Positions 1 through 6,252 of a stretch of DNA of 6,486 bases are shown here, in pieces. Numbering within the stretch: position 1 is the stretch's first letter; each line of letters begins with the position of its first letter. The notes beneath the pieces were generated by a model, which ran no database searches, was not told the origin of the DNA, and saw only the letters and a list, made by a program, of their open reading frames with translations. The DNA is taken from the NCBI GenBank assembly GCA_030043395.1, contig JASHXW010000563.1:1-6486 (forward strand), read 5' to 3'. Source of the stretch: Streptosporangiaceae bacterium (GTDB lineage Bacteria; Actinomycetota; Actinomycetes; Streptosporangiales; Streptosporangiaceae). Both the position numbers and the translations under genes were made by a program.

Positions 1-113
1 TAGTCGCCTCGCTCGAGCAGCAGGATGCGCTTGCCGGATGGCGCGAGCGTATAGGCCAGCGTCCCGCCGCCAGCTCCGGTACCCACGACGATGACGTCGA
101 AGTCCTCTGCCAC
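1..113 (-). CDS. GMC-family FAD-dependent oxidoreductase, N-terminal fragment
   Basis: Only the first 37 codons are inside the window; the gene continues past the left edge. The translation begins (M)AEDFDVIVVGTGAGGGTLAY and continues to LLLERGD. This is a beta-alpha-beta dinucleotide fold: G11-T-G13-A-G-G16 is the GxGxxG loop for the FAD pyrophosphate, and E34 at the end of the second strand is the usual ribose-binding acid. The GAGGGTLA...LAPSGKRILLLERGD pattern is typical of actinobacterial glucose-methanol-choline (GMC) oxidoreductases, which oxidise alcohols or sugars with FAD. The substrate cannot be told because the C-terminal half is absent. The GTG start at 111-113 was chosen because a G-rich ribosome-binding site (GGGGGGAAG, about 116-124) precedes it and no in-frame ATG is near. 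It follows the membrane-protein gene by 152 bp on the same strand, so it may be co-transcribed or have its own promoter. Another FAD/NAD Rossmann oxidoreductase family is a less likely alternative. Confidence 0.85.
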   Translation of the reverse strand, partial: MAEDFDVIVVGTGAGGGTLAYTLAPSGKRILLLERGD

Positions 114-265
114 GACTTCCCCCCGATGAGATCGTGTCTTGTGTCCACAGTCGAGCTTGAGCAGACTGCAGGCATCACCCAGTTAGGGTTATTCGGCGCT
201 CGCGGGTCTTGGCGGGGAGCCAGGAACGTTGCGGCCCGTCATTTTGGTCACTCTGGCTGCCCAGG

Positions 266-1528
266 TCATACTGTGACGCTGGCCTCGTGCCTGTCGGCCG
301 TGGCCGCGGCGCTGCTAGCGGCAGCGTCCGGCTTCTGCCCGCCTTGGTGTGGCATCGGAGGATTCAGCAGGGCAGCCATTGCCAGCGCTATCAGGCCCGC
401 CAGCGCCCATGCGGACAAGATCAGCAGCGGGACAGTGATGGCGTTGCCGCTGAAGTAGGTGACGTTCCGGACCGTGGTTTGGGTGGCGCCCGGAGGCAAT
501 GCCATGCCGAGGTCGGCGTACCACGGCGTAATCATTCTGGGCCCAAGCGTGCTTCCGGAAGAGGAGATGCCGACCGGTACGAACAGAAGCAGCACGATCA
601 CATAGCCGATGCCGCCCGCCCACCGGGCGGCGGCCGCGCTCGCCAGGGCGACAGCGAAGGCCAGCAGCGCGCCGATGCCGAAGATCGCCCAGGGCGCGCC
701 AGTCAGCGCGCCGATCCACGCGTCAGCTATCGCTGTCGCCACAGCCGACACAATGAGTGCGTATATCAGTATCAATCCGATATGCCAAATGATGTTCAGC
801 CTCGGGCCGATACGGCTGATCAGCAGGTTTCCCACCACCAGGCTCGGGGTCAGCAATCCGACGACGAAGAACAGCATCGATAGGCCATCTGGGTCGGTGG
901 GGTGGAGTGGCCGGATGTTCTGCACGGCTAGGGGCACTCGGGCATGGGCCGCCGCGGCATGGAACACCTTGATGATGGCGTTCGTTTCGCTCACGCTGAC
1001 CGCAGAGGCGACCAGCAGGTGCTGGGCGGGCTTGCCCGGCACGAGCGCGGCGTCTACGGTGCGCCCGAATATCGCGTGGCGCACAGCAGCCTCCGTCGGA
1101 TACCTGCGGACCGTAAAGTCCCCGGGAACCTGGTGATCCAGCGCAGAGCGGAGGCGGGATGCTTGCGCGTGTGACCCAACCACTCCGATCGGAACTGATC
1201 GCGGTCCGGGGTCATGCAAGCCGCCGATGAAGCACACGAGGAACACAGCACTGAGGACGGTGGCCGCGAGGGTGCCAATCAGTCCGGCGGCGAGGAGCCG
1301 TCGGCGCTCACGGCGATCAGGCCCCGCGCCGCCGCTCGCCGCAGCGCTACCGGGGGCTTCGGCACCCGCCCGTCCGGTCCCGGTTGCCGGCATAGTACGC
1401 GGACGCGGCGAATCGTGTTCCTGGATCGCCCGCTGCCCCTTGTGACCGCGCCGGAATGCGAATGCAAGCCACGCTATCGCCGTCGCGGAAGCCGCCAAGA
1501 GGACGTTCTTCACCGCTTTCGCATTCAC
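266..1528 (-). CDS. ABC-2-type / YhgE-like multispanning membrane protein
   Basis: This encodes 420 residues from the GTG at 1526-1528. A longer form from the GTG at 1550-1552 (428 residues) is possible, but GGAGG at 1534-1538 sits 5 nt before the chosen start and lies inside the longer reading. In 428-residue numbering, hydrophobic segments lie near 15-33, 87-112, 223-246, 252-280, 287-308, 312-330 and 371-396. Between the second and third is a roughly 110-residue soluble domain (PIGVVGSHAQ... DAALVPG...) expected outside the membrane. This resembles ABC-2 permeases and the YhgE/Pip family: one helix, an extracytoplasmic domain, then a bundle of five helices ending in an ITVPLLILSAWALAGL-like segment. 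An extra N-terminal helix and a roughly 50-residue Pro/Gly/Arg-rich linker precede the core, which is unusual. The tail is Ala-rich and probably disordered. No ATP-binding-cassette gene is adjacent, so transport with a partner encoded elsewhere, or a non-transport role, are both open. It lies just downstream of the CMD-like gene. Confidence 0.72.
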   Translation of the reverse strand: MNAKAVKNVLLAASATAIAWLAFAFRRGHKGQRAIQEHDSPRPRTMPATGTGRAGAEAPGSAAASGGAGPDRRERRRLLAAGLIGTLAATVLSAVFLVCFIGGLHDPGPRSVPIGVVGSHAQASRLRSALDHQVPGDFTVRRYPTEAAVRHAIFGRTVDAALVPGKPAQHLLVASAVSVSETNAIIKVFHAAAAHARVPLAVQNIRPLHPTDPDGLSMLFFVVGLLTPSLVVGNLLISRIGPRLNIIWHIGLILIYALIVSAVATAIADAWIGALTGAPWAIFGIGALLAFAVALASAAAARWAGGIGYVIVLLLFVPVGISSSGSTLGPRMITPWYADLGMALPPGATQTTVRNVTYFSGNAITVPLLILSAWALAGLIALAMAALLNPPMPHQGGQKPDAAASSAAATADRHEASVTV

Positions 1529-1533
1529 CACAA

Positions 1534-1538
1534 CCTCC
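1534..1538 (-). promoter_or_regulatory. Shine-Dalgarno site that decides the membrane-protein start
   Basis: The minus strand reads GGAGG here, 5 nt upstream of the GTG at 1526-1528 and 2 nt upstream of an in-frame GTG at 1529-1531. The upstream GTG at 1550-1552 has only a weak GAG-containing leader. The site therefore favours the shorter protein. Confidence 0.6.
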
Positions 1539-1558
1539 AGTGGGTGGATCACCTCGAG

Positions 1559-1918
1559 TCAGTCGTCAGGCGAGTCCAGCAGCGCGGACTCCACGTCATA
1601 CCCGAGCGCGGACGCGACGTCCGCGACCGCGCCGATGACCCGGCAGAGCCCGACGGTCGGCGCGACAGCCAACAGCACGTCCGTGATCTGCTCCTGGGTT
1701 GCGCCCGCTGCTAGTGCCCTGGTAGTGGTCCACTCCACGCAGACGCCTGGTGAGCCGATCGCGACCACGGCCCCCATCTGCACCAGAGCTTTGGTCTTGG
1801 CATCCATCTGCGAAGAGCGGGGAAGGCCAAGCCCTAGTCCGGCTCGCTCCTCGACGAAACGCTCGTCGATGATCGCCAGCCTGCGCAATGTCTCCTGGAA
1901 TCCGACTGTCTGATCCAT
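1559..1918 (-). CDS. CMD/AhpD-fold protein lacking the usual catalytic residues
   Basis: This is a 119-residue protein of the carboxymuconolactone decarboxylase family (PF02627-like). The core is recognisable: MDAKTKALVQMGAVVAIGS (38-56), then C60-VEWTTTRALAAGAT (to 74), an amphipathic helix QEQITDVLLAVAPTVGL, and a final helix ending ALGYDVESALL. Classical AhpD-type members carry CxxC followed four residues later by His. Here the first Cys position is Pro57, the second is C60, and the His position is Thr64. The usual upstream Glu is also missing. Peroxidase or disulfide-reductase chemistry of the AhpD kind is therefore unlikely. I believe actinobacteria have a subfamily of such degenerate members, but that is from memory. 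ATG at 1916-1918 was chosen because GAGGA (1924-1928) precedes it by 5 nt; an extension to 1978 would add 20 residues (MEARTCHLARVLWSPATRND) not typical of the family and would cover the likely promoter. The stop lies about 30 bp before the membrane-protein gene, indicating an operon. Confidence 0.82.
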   Translation of the reverse strand: MDQTVGFQETLRRLAIIDERFVEERAGLGLGLPRSSQMDAKTKALVQMGAVVAIGSPGVCVEWTTTRALAAGATQEQITDVLLAVAPTVGLCRVIGAVADVASALGYDVESALLDSPDD

Positions 1919-1923
1919 ATCAT

Positions 1924-1928
1924 TCCTC
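1924..1928 (-). promoter_or_regulatory. Shine-Dalgarno site of the CMD-like gene
   Basis: The minus strand reads GAGGA, 5 nt before ATG 1916-1918. It supports the start at MDQTVGF rather than the in-frame ATG 60 bp upstream. Confidence 0.6.
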
Positions 1929-1938
1929 GTTGCCGGGG

Positions 1939-1944
1939 ACCATA
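1939..1944 (-). promoter_or_regulatory. possible -10 box for the CMD-like/membrane-protein operon
   Basis: TATGGT on the minus strand matches four of six positions of TATAAT and lies 20 bp upstream of the ATG. No good -35 is seen 16-18 bp further up (GACCTG or close variants). The call rests mainly on its position between an inverted repeat and the start codon. Confidence 0.25.
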
Positions 1945-1951
1945 AGACCCG

Positions 1952-1973
1952 GGCAAGGTGGCAGGTCCTTGCC
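1952..1973. promoter_or_regulatory. perfect 7+8+7 inverted repeat, candidate operator
   Basis: Left arm GGCAAGG (1952-1958), spacer TGGCAGGT (1959-1966), right arm CCTTGCC (1967-1973), with no mismatch. It is centred about 45 bp upstream of the CMD-like ATG, next to the possible -10 box. This geometry fits a dimeric repressor or activator site over the promoter. It could also form an RNA hairpin in the leader if transcription starts further upstream. No T-run follows on either strand, so a terminator is less likely. Confidence 0.45.
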
Positions 1974-2073
1974 TCCATTGTCGGAACAGTGAGGTGGCTA
2001 GCTGCATCGCCTCGATGAGGGTAAGTTGCGCACCAGTCGGCGTGGCATTCGGAGATTCAAGACACGGGCACCG

Positions 2074-4389
2074 CTACCCGCCGAGCAGCCCGACTGCCTT
2101 GGCCTTTTGCACCGCGTCGTCGCGCGACGAGACGTCCAGCTTGCGATAGATCGACTTCACTTGTGTCTTGACGGTGTGGCTCGAGAGGAACAGCCGCTCC
2201 GCGATCCGGTCGGCGGTCAGGTGTGTTTGCAGGTAGGGCAGCAACCGCAGCTCTGCCGGGGTTAGTGGCGGTCTGCCGGTCGCTCCTGCGTGATCACCGG
2301 ATCCAAGGACGCGCCGGAAGCCTTCAACATCCTCGGCGAGGGTCCCGAGCGCCGGGCGCTGGACCAAGATGTCGTCGATTTCACGGAGCAACTGGCGCGC
2401 CGTGGCAGGCTGGGCGATCGACACAAACACCCTGGCCAGCTGCAGCCGCAGCCGGACGGCCATGATCGGAAATGCAGCGCTGGCTGATGGGCGCGCTCGC
2501 ATCGCGCGTGCGAGCTCGATACGCGCTTGATGGAGGTCGCCCCGATGCACCGAAAGCCTGGCAGCGCCGGCGGAGGCCAGCAGGCTCGTGACGTAGTCGT
2601 GCAAGCGCCATTTATCTGTCGTTGCCCGGGCGCGCTCCAGCCTCGCCGCCGCCTCGTTCCAGTCCCCGCGATCCATGTCGAGCAACGCGAGCTCGGATTC
2701 ACAGACGACGACCGTATCGGGCTTGCTCGCGTCAGCAGCGGCAGACGCCTCGGCCAGAAGGACCCTGGCCCTCTCAGGCTGCCCAGCGATCAGGTTCGCC
2801 TCACCGAGTGACCACAGCGCCGCGGCGCGCCATTGGCTCCAGGCTGGCTCCTGGGACAGGGCGTAGGCCGCGTCGGCCAGCATCTCCTCAGGCCCGCTGG
2901 CGCACATGACAGCCCGCAACATTGCCCGGGCCGACTCAAAGGAAGCCGATCCGTCTGGAGGAGCGCTGTCGAATGAGGCAGCATCGACGATGGCCGCCCA
3001 ACGCTCGGCCCCCGGCGCGTCGCCAGTGAGGACCGCCTCGTAGCACCTCATCACCGCGAGCGGGGGGTAGCGCGCTATGCGCTCGTCGCCGATCGCGCGG
3101 TACCAGCGCTGATTTGTCGCCATCTGGCCGGCCCCGTACATGGGCAGCGTCAAGGCGGCCGCCTGTCGCATCGCGCGATCCCAGTCGTCGGTGTGCAGCA
3201 GGTGCTCCAGGGCCTGCTGCGGGGATCCGTTGGATTCATACCAGTCAGCGGCTCGCCGATGCAGCGTGCGGAGAGCGTCTGGATCCCGGTGACGGAGCTC
3301 GCCAAGCAGGAACTCGCGAAGTAGCGGGTGGTAGCGGTACCACGCTCGACGGCGATCGAGCGGTGTCAGGAACAGGCAGCAGTCCTCGAGGTGGCGCAGG
3401 GTGGCGGCCGCCGTTGACGACCCCAGGACGGCGTCGCACAGGGGACCGGAGAGCTGTTCGAGCACCGCCGTGCGCCGCAGAAACTCCTGCAGCTCCTCCG
3501 GCTGCCGGCTTAGGACCTCATGGTAGAGATAGTCCGCTACATACCGGTCATCACCTGTGACGGTAGGGTCCTGGCCGCGCGTTTTCCGCGCAATGAGAGC
3601 GGCGAGGTAAATGCCAGTCGGCCAACCTTCTGTCCGCTCGGTCACGGTGGCGGCCTGTTGAGGGCTGATGCTGACCTGCGCGTGATCGAAGATCTGCTGT
3701 GCGCCGGTCGCGTCGACCGCCAGGTCCCCGGGCCCGAACTCGAGCGCCTCGCCCTTAGCCCGAAGCACTGGCAGGTGATGTTCTTCAGAGCGACTGGCCA
3801 CCGCGAGCTGCGAACCCTCCGGAATTCCCGAGATCACCACGCCCAGCACGTCCTGCGAGGCGAGTGAATGCAGTTCCTGAAGATCGTCCAACATGAGAAC
3901 GAACGGATTGGAGCTCGCGCTGAGCTCTGAGGCCAACCGCGGCGCAGCCTGGGCTAGCACCGATGCTCCGGGCCCGCGCATCTCGGCGACCAGATCGACA
4001 CGGCCGAGACCAGCACGGTGGTATGCGGAAGCCAGCGAGAGAAGCAGCACTGCGGGATCGTCATCGAGGCGGTCGACTGACAGCCACGCCACGCGGCGAT
4101 CCTCCGCCTCTGCCCACTCCGCGAGAAATGTCGTCTTGCCGTAGCCTGCCGGCGCCGTGACTGAGACGAATCGGGTATTGCCCGAACGAGCGGCGCTGAC
4201 GAGGCTTGCGCGGCTCACGGCACCAGGCCGAGTTGACGGCACGGAGACCTTGGCGTCTAGCAGATACTGGGCAACGTCAGGCGCTACCGAGACCGCTTGG
4301 TGCCCATTTACGGCCGCCAGCGAACCTTCGACCGCAATTGGATGCTGAATTCGCACCTTTTTGGCCAGTTGGCGCACCCTCCAGAACAT
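2074..4389 (-). CDS. MalT/LAL-type LuxR-family transcriptional regulator
   Basis: This is a 771-residue cytoplasmic regulator with the three-part layout of MalT-like and LAL proteins. Residues ~50-360 form a STAND/AAA ATPase: Walker A TAPAGYGKTT (78-87), Walker B FVLMLDDLQEL (163-173), an arginine-bearing strand VASRSEEHHLP (197-207), and the YHPLLREFLLGEL segment (353-365) typical of MalT-like NTPase ends. Residues ~370-695 are alpha-helical repeats of TPR type, probably for ligand or partner binding. Residues 709-771 are the LuxR helix-turn-helix: LTPAELRLLPYLQTHLTADR, then IAERLFLSSHTVKTQVKSIY and RKLDVSSRDDAV. In this family ATP and inducer binding drive oligomerisation and activation of nearby promoters. 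The target and inducer here are unknown; the flanking genes are natural candidates. The ATG at 4387-4389 has no clear ribosome-binding site, and the first ~48 residues precede the conserved domain, so the true start may be a GTG downstream. The length of 771 is shorter than the roughly 900 of MalT. Confidence 0.88.
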   Translation of the reverse strand: MFWRVRQLAKKVRIQHPIAVEGSLAAVNGHQAVSVAPDVAQYLLDAKVSVPSTRPGAVSRASLVSAARSGNTRFVSVTAPAGYGKTTFLAEWAEAEDRRVAWLSVDRLDDDPAVLLLSLASAYHRAGLGRVDLVAEMRGPGASVLAQAAPRLASELSASSNPFVLMLDDLQELHSLASQDVLGVVISGIPEGSQLAVASRSEEHHLPVLRAKGEALEFGPGDLAVDATGAQQIFDHAQVSISPQQAATVTERTEGWPTGIYLAALIARKTRGQDPTVTGDDRYVADYLYHEVLSRQPEELQEFLRRTAVLEQLSGPLCDAVLGSSTAAATLRHLEDCCLFLTPLDRRRAWYRYHPLLREFLLGELRHRDPDALRTLHRRAADWYESNGSPQQALEHLLHTDDWDRAMRQAAALTLPMYGAGQMATNQRWYRAIGDERIARYPPLAVMRCYEAVLTGDAPGAERWAAIVDAASFDSAPPDGSASFESARAMLRAVMCASGPEEMLADAAYALSQEPAWSQWRAAALWSLGEANLIAGQPERARVLLAEASAAADASKPDTVVVCESELALLDMDRGDWNEAAARLERARATTDKWRLHDYVTSLLASAGAARLSVHRGDLHQARIELARAMRARPSASAAFPIMAVRLRLQLARVFVSIAQPATARQLLREIDDILVQRPALGTLAEDVEGFRRVLGSGDHAGATGRPPLTPAELRLLPYLQTHLTADRIAERLFLSSHTVKTQVKSIYRKLDVSSRDDAVQKAKAVGLLGG

Positions 4390-4588
4390 GGTGTCCGCCG
4401 CCGCTTAGGGGCTTAAGCCGACAGTTAGCTACCGGCTGCCCTGCATTACGGCGCGTGCGCTTACGACTACCATGACCTGCTATACCCGCCGTTGCGACGG
4501 TGGAACTCGCTGGCCCACATGCCGAATGCGGGTGCGAGCGCAGTCCACGGCATTACCGGTGAACCTCGGTGACGGAGCGCGGGTCTAG
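4390..4588. other. 199-bp gap between zwf-like and LuxR-type genes, weak structure only
   Basis: The gap should contain the end of the dehydrogenase transcript and the promoter of the regulator gene. A short hairpin is possible at 4486-4503 (CCGCCGT, loop TGCG, ACGGTGG), with one mismatch on the minus strand. No T-rich tail follows it there. TATAGC on the minus strand (within 4479-4484) could be a -10 box, without a convincing -35. I find no coding signal. Confidence 0.35.
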
Positions 4589-5965
4589 TTAGCCTTCGGG
4601 GTCGCGCCAGGCGTCCCTCTCTGGCAGCAGCCGGTCGGCTTCCTTCGGGCCCCAGGTGCCCTTGGCGTACGGGTGGACCGGCGTGGCGTCGCCGAGCACC
4701 GGGTCCACGATCTTCCACGCGGTCTCCACGGTGTCCTGCCGGGCGAACTGCCATCGCTCGCCGTCGAGCGCGGCGCCGATCAGCCGGTCGTAGGGCCGCT
4801 GGTCACTCCCCGGCTGCTCGGCGAAGGTGAGGTCATCCATCCTCGGCTCCCAGCCGGAACCCGGCTTCTTGCCTGCGAGCAAAAGCGAGACCGCAGTCTC
4901 TGGCCAGATCCTGAACCGGACCTCGTTGTTACGCGGCAACGGCTCCAGGTTGAAGATGTCCCGCGGCGGGTGGCGGAACCGGACTGTCACCTCAGTCGCC
5001 GTTACGGGCATGCACTTCCCGGCCCGGATCACGATGGGAACGCCGGCCCACCGCCATGAGTCGCTCATCAGCCGGACGGCGACGTAGGTCTCGACCGTCG
5101 AATGTGTATCGACGCCGTCCACGTCGTGGTAGCCCTCGTACTGGCCGCGCACGGTGTGCTCGGGGTCCAGCGGGGTAAGCGAGGCGATCAGCCGCGCTTT
5201 GGAATCCGGCCAGCCAGACAGGCCTGGCCCTTCCGGCGGGTCGGCCATGATCGTGGCCAGCACCTGCAGCATGTGATTCTGGACTACGTCGCGGATGGCG
5301 CCGGTCTTGTCGTAGAAACCGCCCCGGTCGGATACGTCGAAGGCCTCGGCCATGGTGATCTGGATGCTCTCGACGTAGGTCCGGTTGAGCAGAGGCTCCA
5401 GCACCCCGTTGGCGAATCGGCTGAACAGCACGTTCTCTACGGGGTCGAAGGCCAGCCAGTCATCGACCCGGAAGATGGCCTCCTCGCTGAAGTGCTGGTG
5501 CATCGTCTCGTTCAGTTTCTGGGAGCTGGCCAGGTCGGTGCCGAACGGCTTCTCCACCATGACCCGGGCGCCAGTGCTACGGCCCGCGGTGACGATGCCC
5601 TGGGCGATGCGCCCGAACAGGAACGGCGGTACCTCCAGGTAGAACAGCACCGGACCGTCGGAGCCGACGGCGTTTGACATCGCCGTGTAGGTGGCGTCGT
5701 CATCGAGGTCGCCGTCCACGTAGCGCAGCAGGCTGATCATCTTCTTGGCAGCTGCGGTGTTGGGGTCCATCTTGTTGAGCTTGAGTGACCCGACGGCGTA
5801 GTCGCGGAACTGCTCTAGGCCCCAGCCGCTCTTGGCCACCCCAACCACTGGCATGGTGAGCACGCCGCGTTCCACTAGTCCGACCAGAGCCGGGAAGGTT
5901 TCCAGCTTGGCTAGATCTCCGGTCGCTCCGAAGATCACTAGTGCATCTACTTTGTCGGCAGCCAT
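4589..5965 (-). CDS. zwf: glucose-6-phosphate dehydrogenase homologue with altered substrate signature
   Basis: This 458-residue protein is homologous to Zwf, which oxidises glucose 6-phosphate to 6-phosphoglucono-lactone with NAD(P)+ in the cytoplasm. It is of the short actinobacterial type. Conserved features are the nucleotide loop FGATGDLAK (12-20), [13 protein letters not shown] (136-148) with K139, [17 protein letters not shown] (215-231) ending in H231, which matches the catalytic base, [11 protein letters not shown] (289-299), [18 protein letters not shown] (303-320), and VVDPVLGD-like VDPVLGD (420-426) with the TWGP...AD end. The exception is the signature normally RIDHYLGKE. Here residues 166-174 read RVDDWLAFD, so the phosphate-binding His is D169 and the substrate-binding Lys is F173. 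The Lys pair after GDLAK is also replaced (LETFPAL). The fold and cofactor site look intact, but substrate choice may differ. ATG 5963-5965 is preceded by GGGAAGGA (5972-5979) with 6 nt spacing. No opcA, tal, tkt or gnd gene is adjacent. The symbol is given for homology only. Confidence 0.85.
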   Translation of the reverse strand: MAADKVDALVIFGATGDLAKLETFPALVGLVERGVLTMPVVGVAKSGWGLEQFRDYAVGSLKLNKMDPNTAAAKKMISLLRYVDGDLDDDATYTAMSNAVGSDGPVLFYLEVPPFLFGRIAQGIVTAGRSTGARVMVEKPFGTDLASSQKLNETMHQHFSEEAIFRVDDWLAFDPVENVLFSRFANGVLEPLLNRTYVESIQITMAEAFDVSDRGGFYDKTGAIRDVVQNHMLQVLATIMADPPEGPGLSGWPDSKARLIASLTPLDPEHTVRGQYEGYHDVDGVDTHSTVETYVAVRLMSDSWRWAGVPIVIRAGKCMPVTATEVTVRFRHPPRDIFNLEPLPRNNEVRFRIWPETAVSLLLAGKKPGSGWEPRMDDLTFAEQPGSDQRPYDRLIGAALDGERWQFARQDTVETAWKIVDPVLGDATPVHPYAKGTWGPKEADRLLPERDAWRDPEG

Positions 5966-5971
5966 ATCAGG

Positions 5972-5979
5972 TCCTTCCC
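5972..5979 (-). promoter_or_regulatory. strong Shine-Dalgarno site of the zwf-like gene
   Basis: GGGAAGGA on the minus strand, 6 nt before the ATG at 5963-5965. It is one of the best ribosome-binding sites in the window and fixes the start. Confidence 0.65.
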
Positions 5980-6020
5980 TACCTCTGTGAGCTATTCATC
6001 CCAGCCACGCTCGGCGGCAG

Positions 6021-6044
6021 GCTGGCGCTTGTCGCGGCGCCAGC
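6021..6044. promoter_or_regulatory. perfect 8+8+8 inverted repeat upstream of the zwf-like gene
   Basis: Left arm GCTGGCGC (6021-6028), spacer TTGTCGCG (6029-6036), right arm GCGCCAGC (6037-6044), with no mismatch. It starts 56 bp upstream of the dehydrogenase ATG. It could be an operator for that gene or, if transcribed, a stable leader hairpin. It lacks a T-run on both sides, which argues against an intrinsic terminator. Confidence 0.45.
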
Positions 6045-6089
6045 GTCTGTCTCGGGGTAGCGTCCCCGGCACTTATCGTCCCTGGGTTA

Positions 6090-6105
6090 GATGCCCGCGG
6101 GCATC
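6090..6105. promoter_or_regulatory. perfect 16-bp palindrome, candidate operator
   Basis: GATGCCCGCGGGCATC equals its own reverse complement and has no spacer. It lies roughly midway in the divergent region, 125 bp from the dehydrogenase start and 148 bp from the cyclase start. A symmetric uninterrupted palindrome of this length is typical of a dimeric regulator site and could serve both genes. The half-site GATGCC recurs at 6170-6175, and GGCAT recurs at 6203-6207. Confidence 0.45.
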
Positions 6106-6170
6106 GCCCCTATGTGGGTATTGCCGGCGGGCGATCTGCGCCTGCGCCCGGTCTTCACCTAGATGGGGGG

Positions 6171-6207
6171 ATGCCTCGCCTCTCTCCGGCGAGAAGAGTG
6201 CAGGCAT
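6171..6207 (+). promoter_or_regulatory. possible nested leader hairpin before the cyclase gene
   Basis: An inner stem pairs TCGCC (6176-6180) with GGCGA (6188-6192), with a 7-nt pyrimidine-rich loop. An outer stem pairs ATGCC (6171-6175) with GGCAT (6203-6207), leaving a 10-nt bulge on the right. The outer arm overlaps the first two bases of the mini-ORF ATG at 6206. If transcribed, it could mask that start. This rests only on base pairing seen by eye. Confidence 0.25.
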
Positions 6208-6247
6208 GACCGAGCATGACGACCACCTAGCACGGCGGTTGGCCTGA
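6206..6247 (+). CDS. 13-codon mini-ORF, possible leader peptide
   Basis: ATG at 6206 encodes MTEHDDHLARRLA and stops with TGA at 6245-6247, five bases before the cyclase ATG at 6253. The tight spacing would allow translational coupling, and the cyclase start itself lacks a good ribosome-binding site. Upstream GAGAAGAG is only a weak ribosome-binding site. There is no run of a single codon to suggest attenuation. It may equally be chance. Confidence 0.2.
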   Translation: MTEHDDHLARRLA

Positions 6248-6252
6248 GTCAG

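Noticed and set aside
253..264. Hairpin CTGG-ctgc-CCAG after the membrane-protein stop as a terminator
   Set aside because: The stem is only four base pairs and no T-run follows on the minus strand.
209..883. Long plus-strand open frame antisense to the membrane-protein gene
   Set aside because: The translation is Arg/Gln/Asp-rich low-complexity sequence with no fold signature, while the minus-strand frame gives clear membrane helices. It is a GC-driven shadow.
2005..2017. CATCG-cct-CGATG hairpin downstream of the LuxR-type gene
   Set aside because: A five-base stem with a three-base loop and no T-tract; such pairs are expected by chance, and an alternative CCTC/GAGG pairing competes with it.
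4519..4554. ATGCCG ... CGGCAT pair in the gap after the zwf-like gene as a copy of the palindrome half-sites
   Set aside because: The arms are about 23 bp apart and only five bases match the palindrome half-site, which is common at this base composition.
5102..5677. 191-codon plus-strand open frame opposite the zwf-like gene
   Set aside because: It lies wholly antisense to a well-conserved dehydrogenase, and its sequence resembles no family I recognise. GC-rich genes often leave such open frames.
6128..6150. CGGGCG/CGCCCG inverted repeat with 11-nt spacer in the divergent region
   Set aside because: A six-base, all G/C stem in very GC-rich sequence is weak evidence compared with the longer perfect repeats beside it.
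5987..6247. 86-codon plus-strand open frame across the divergent intergenic region
   Set aside because: It is Arg/Ser/Pro-rich with no domain character and covers the inverted repeat and palindrome. Only its last 13 codons, from ATG 6206, were kept as a possible leader peptide.
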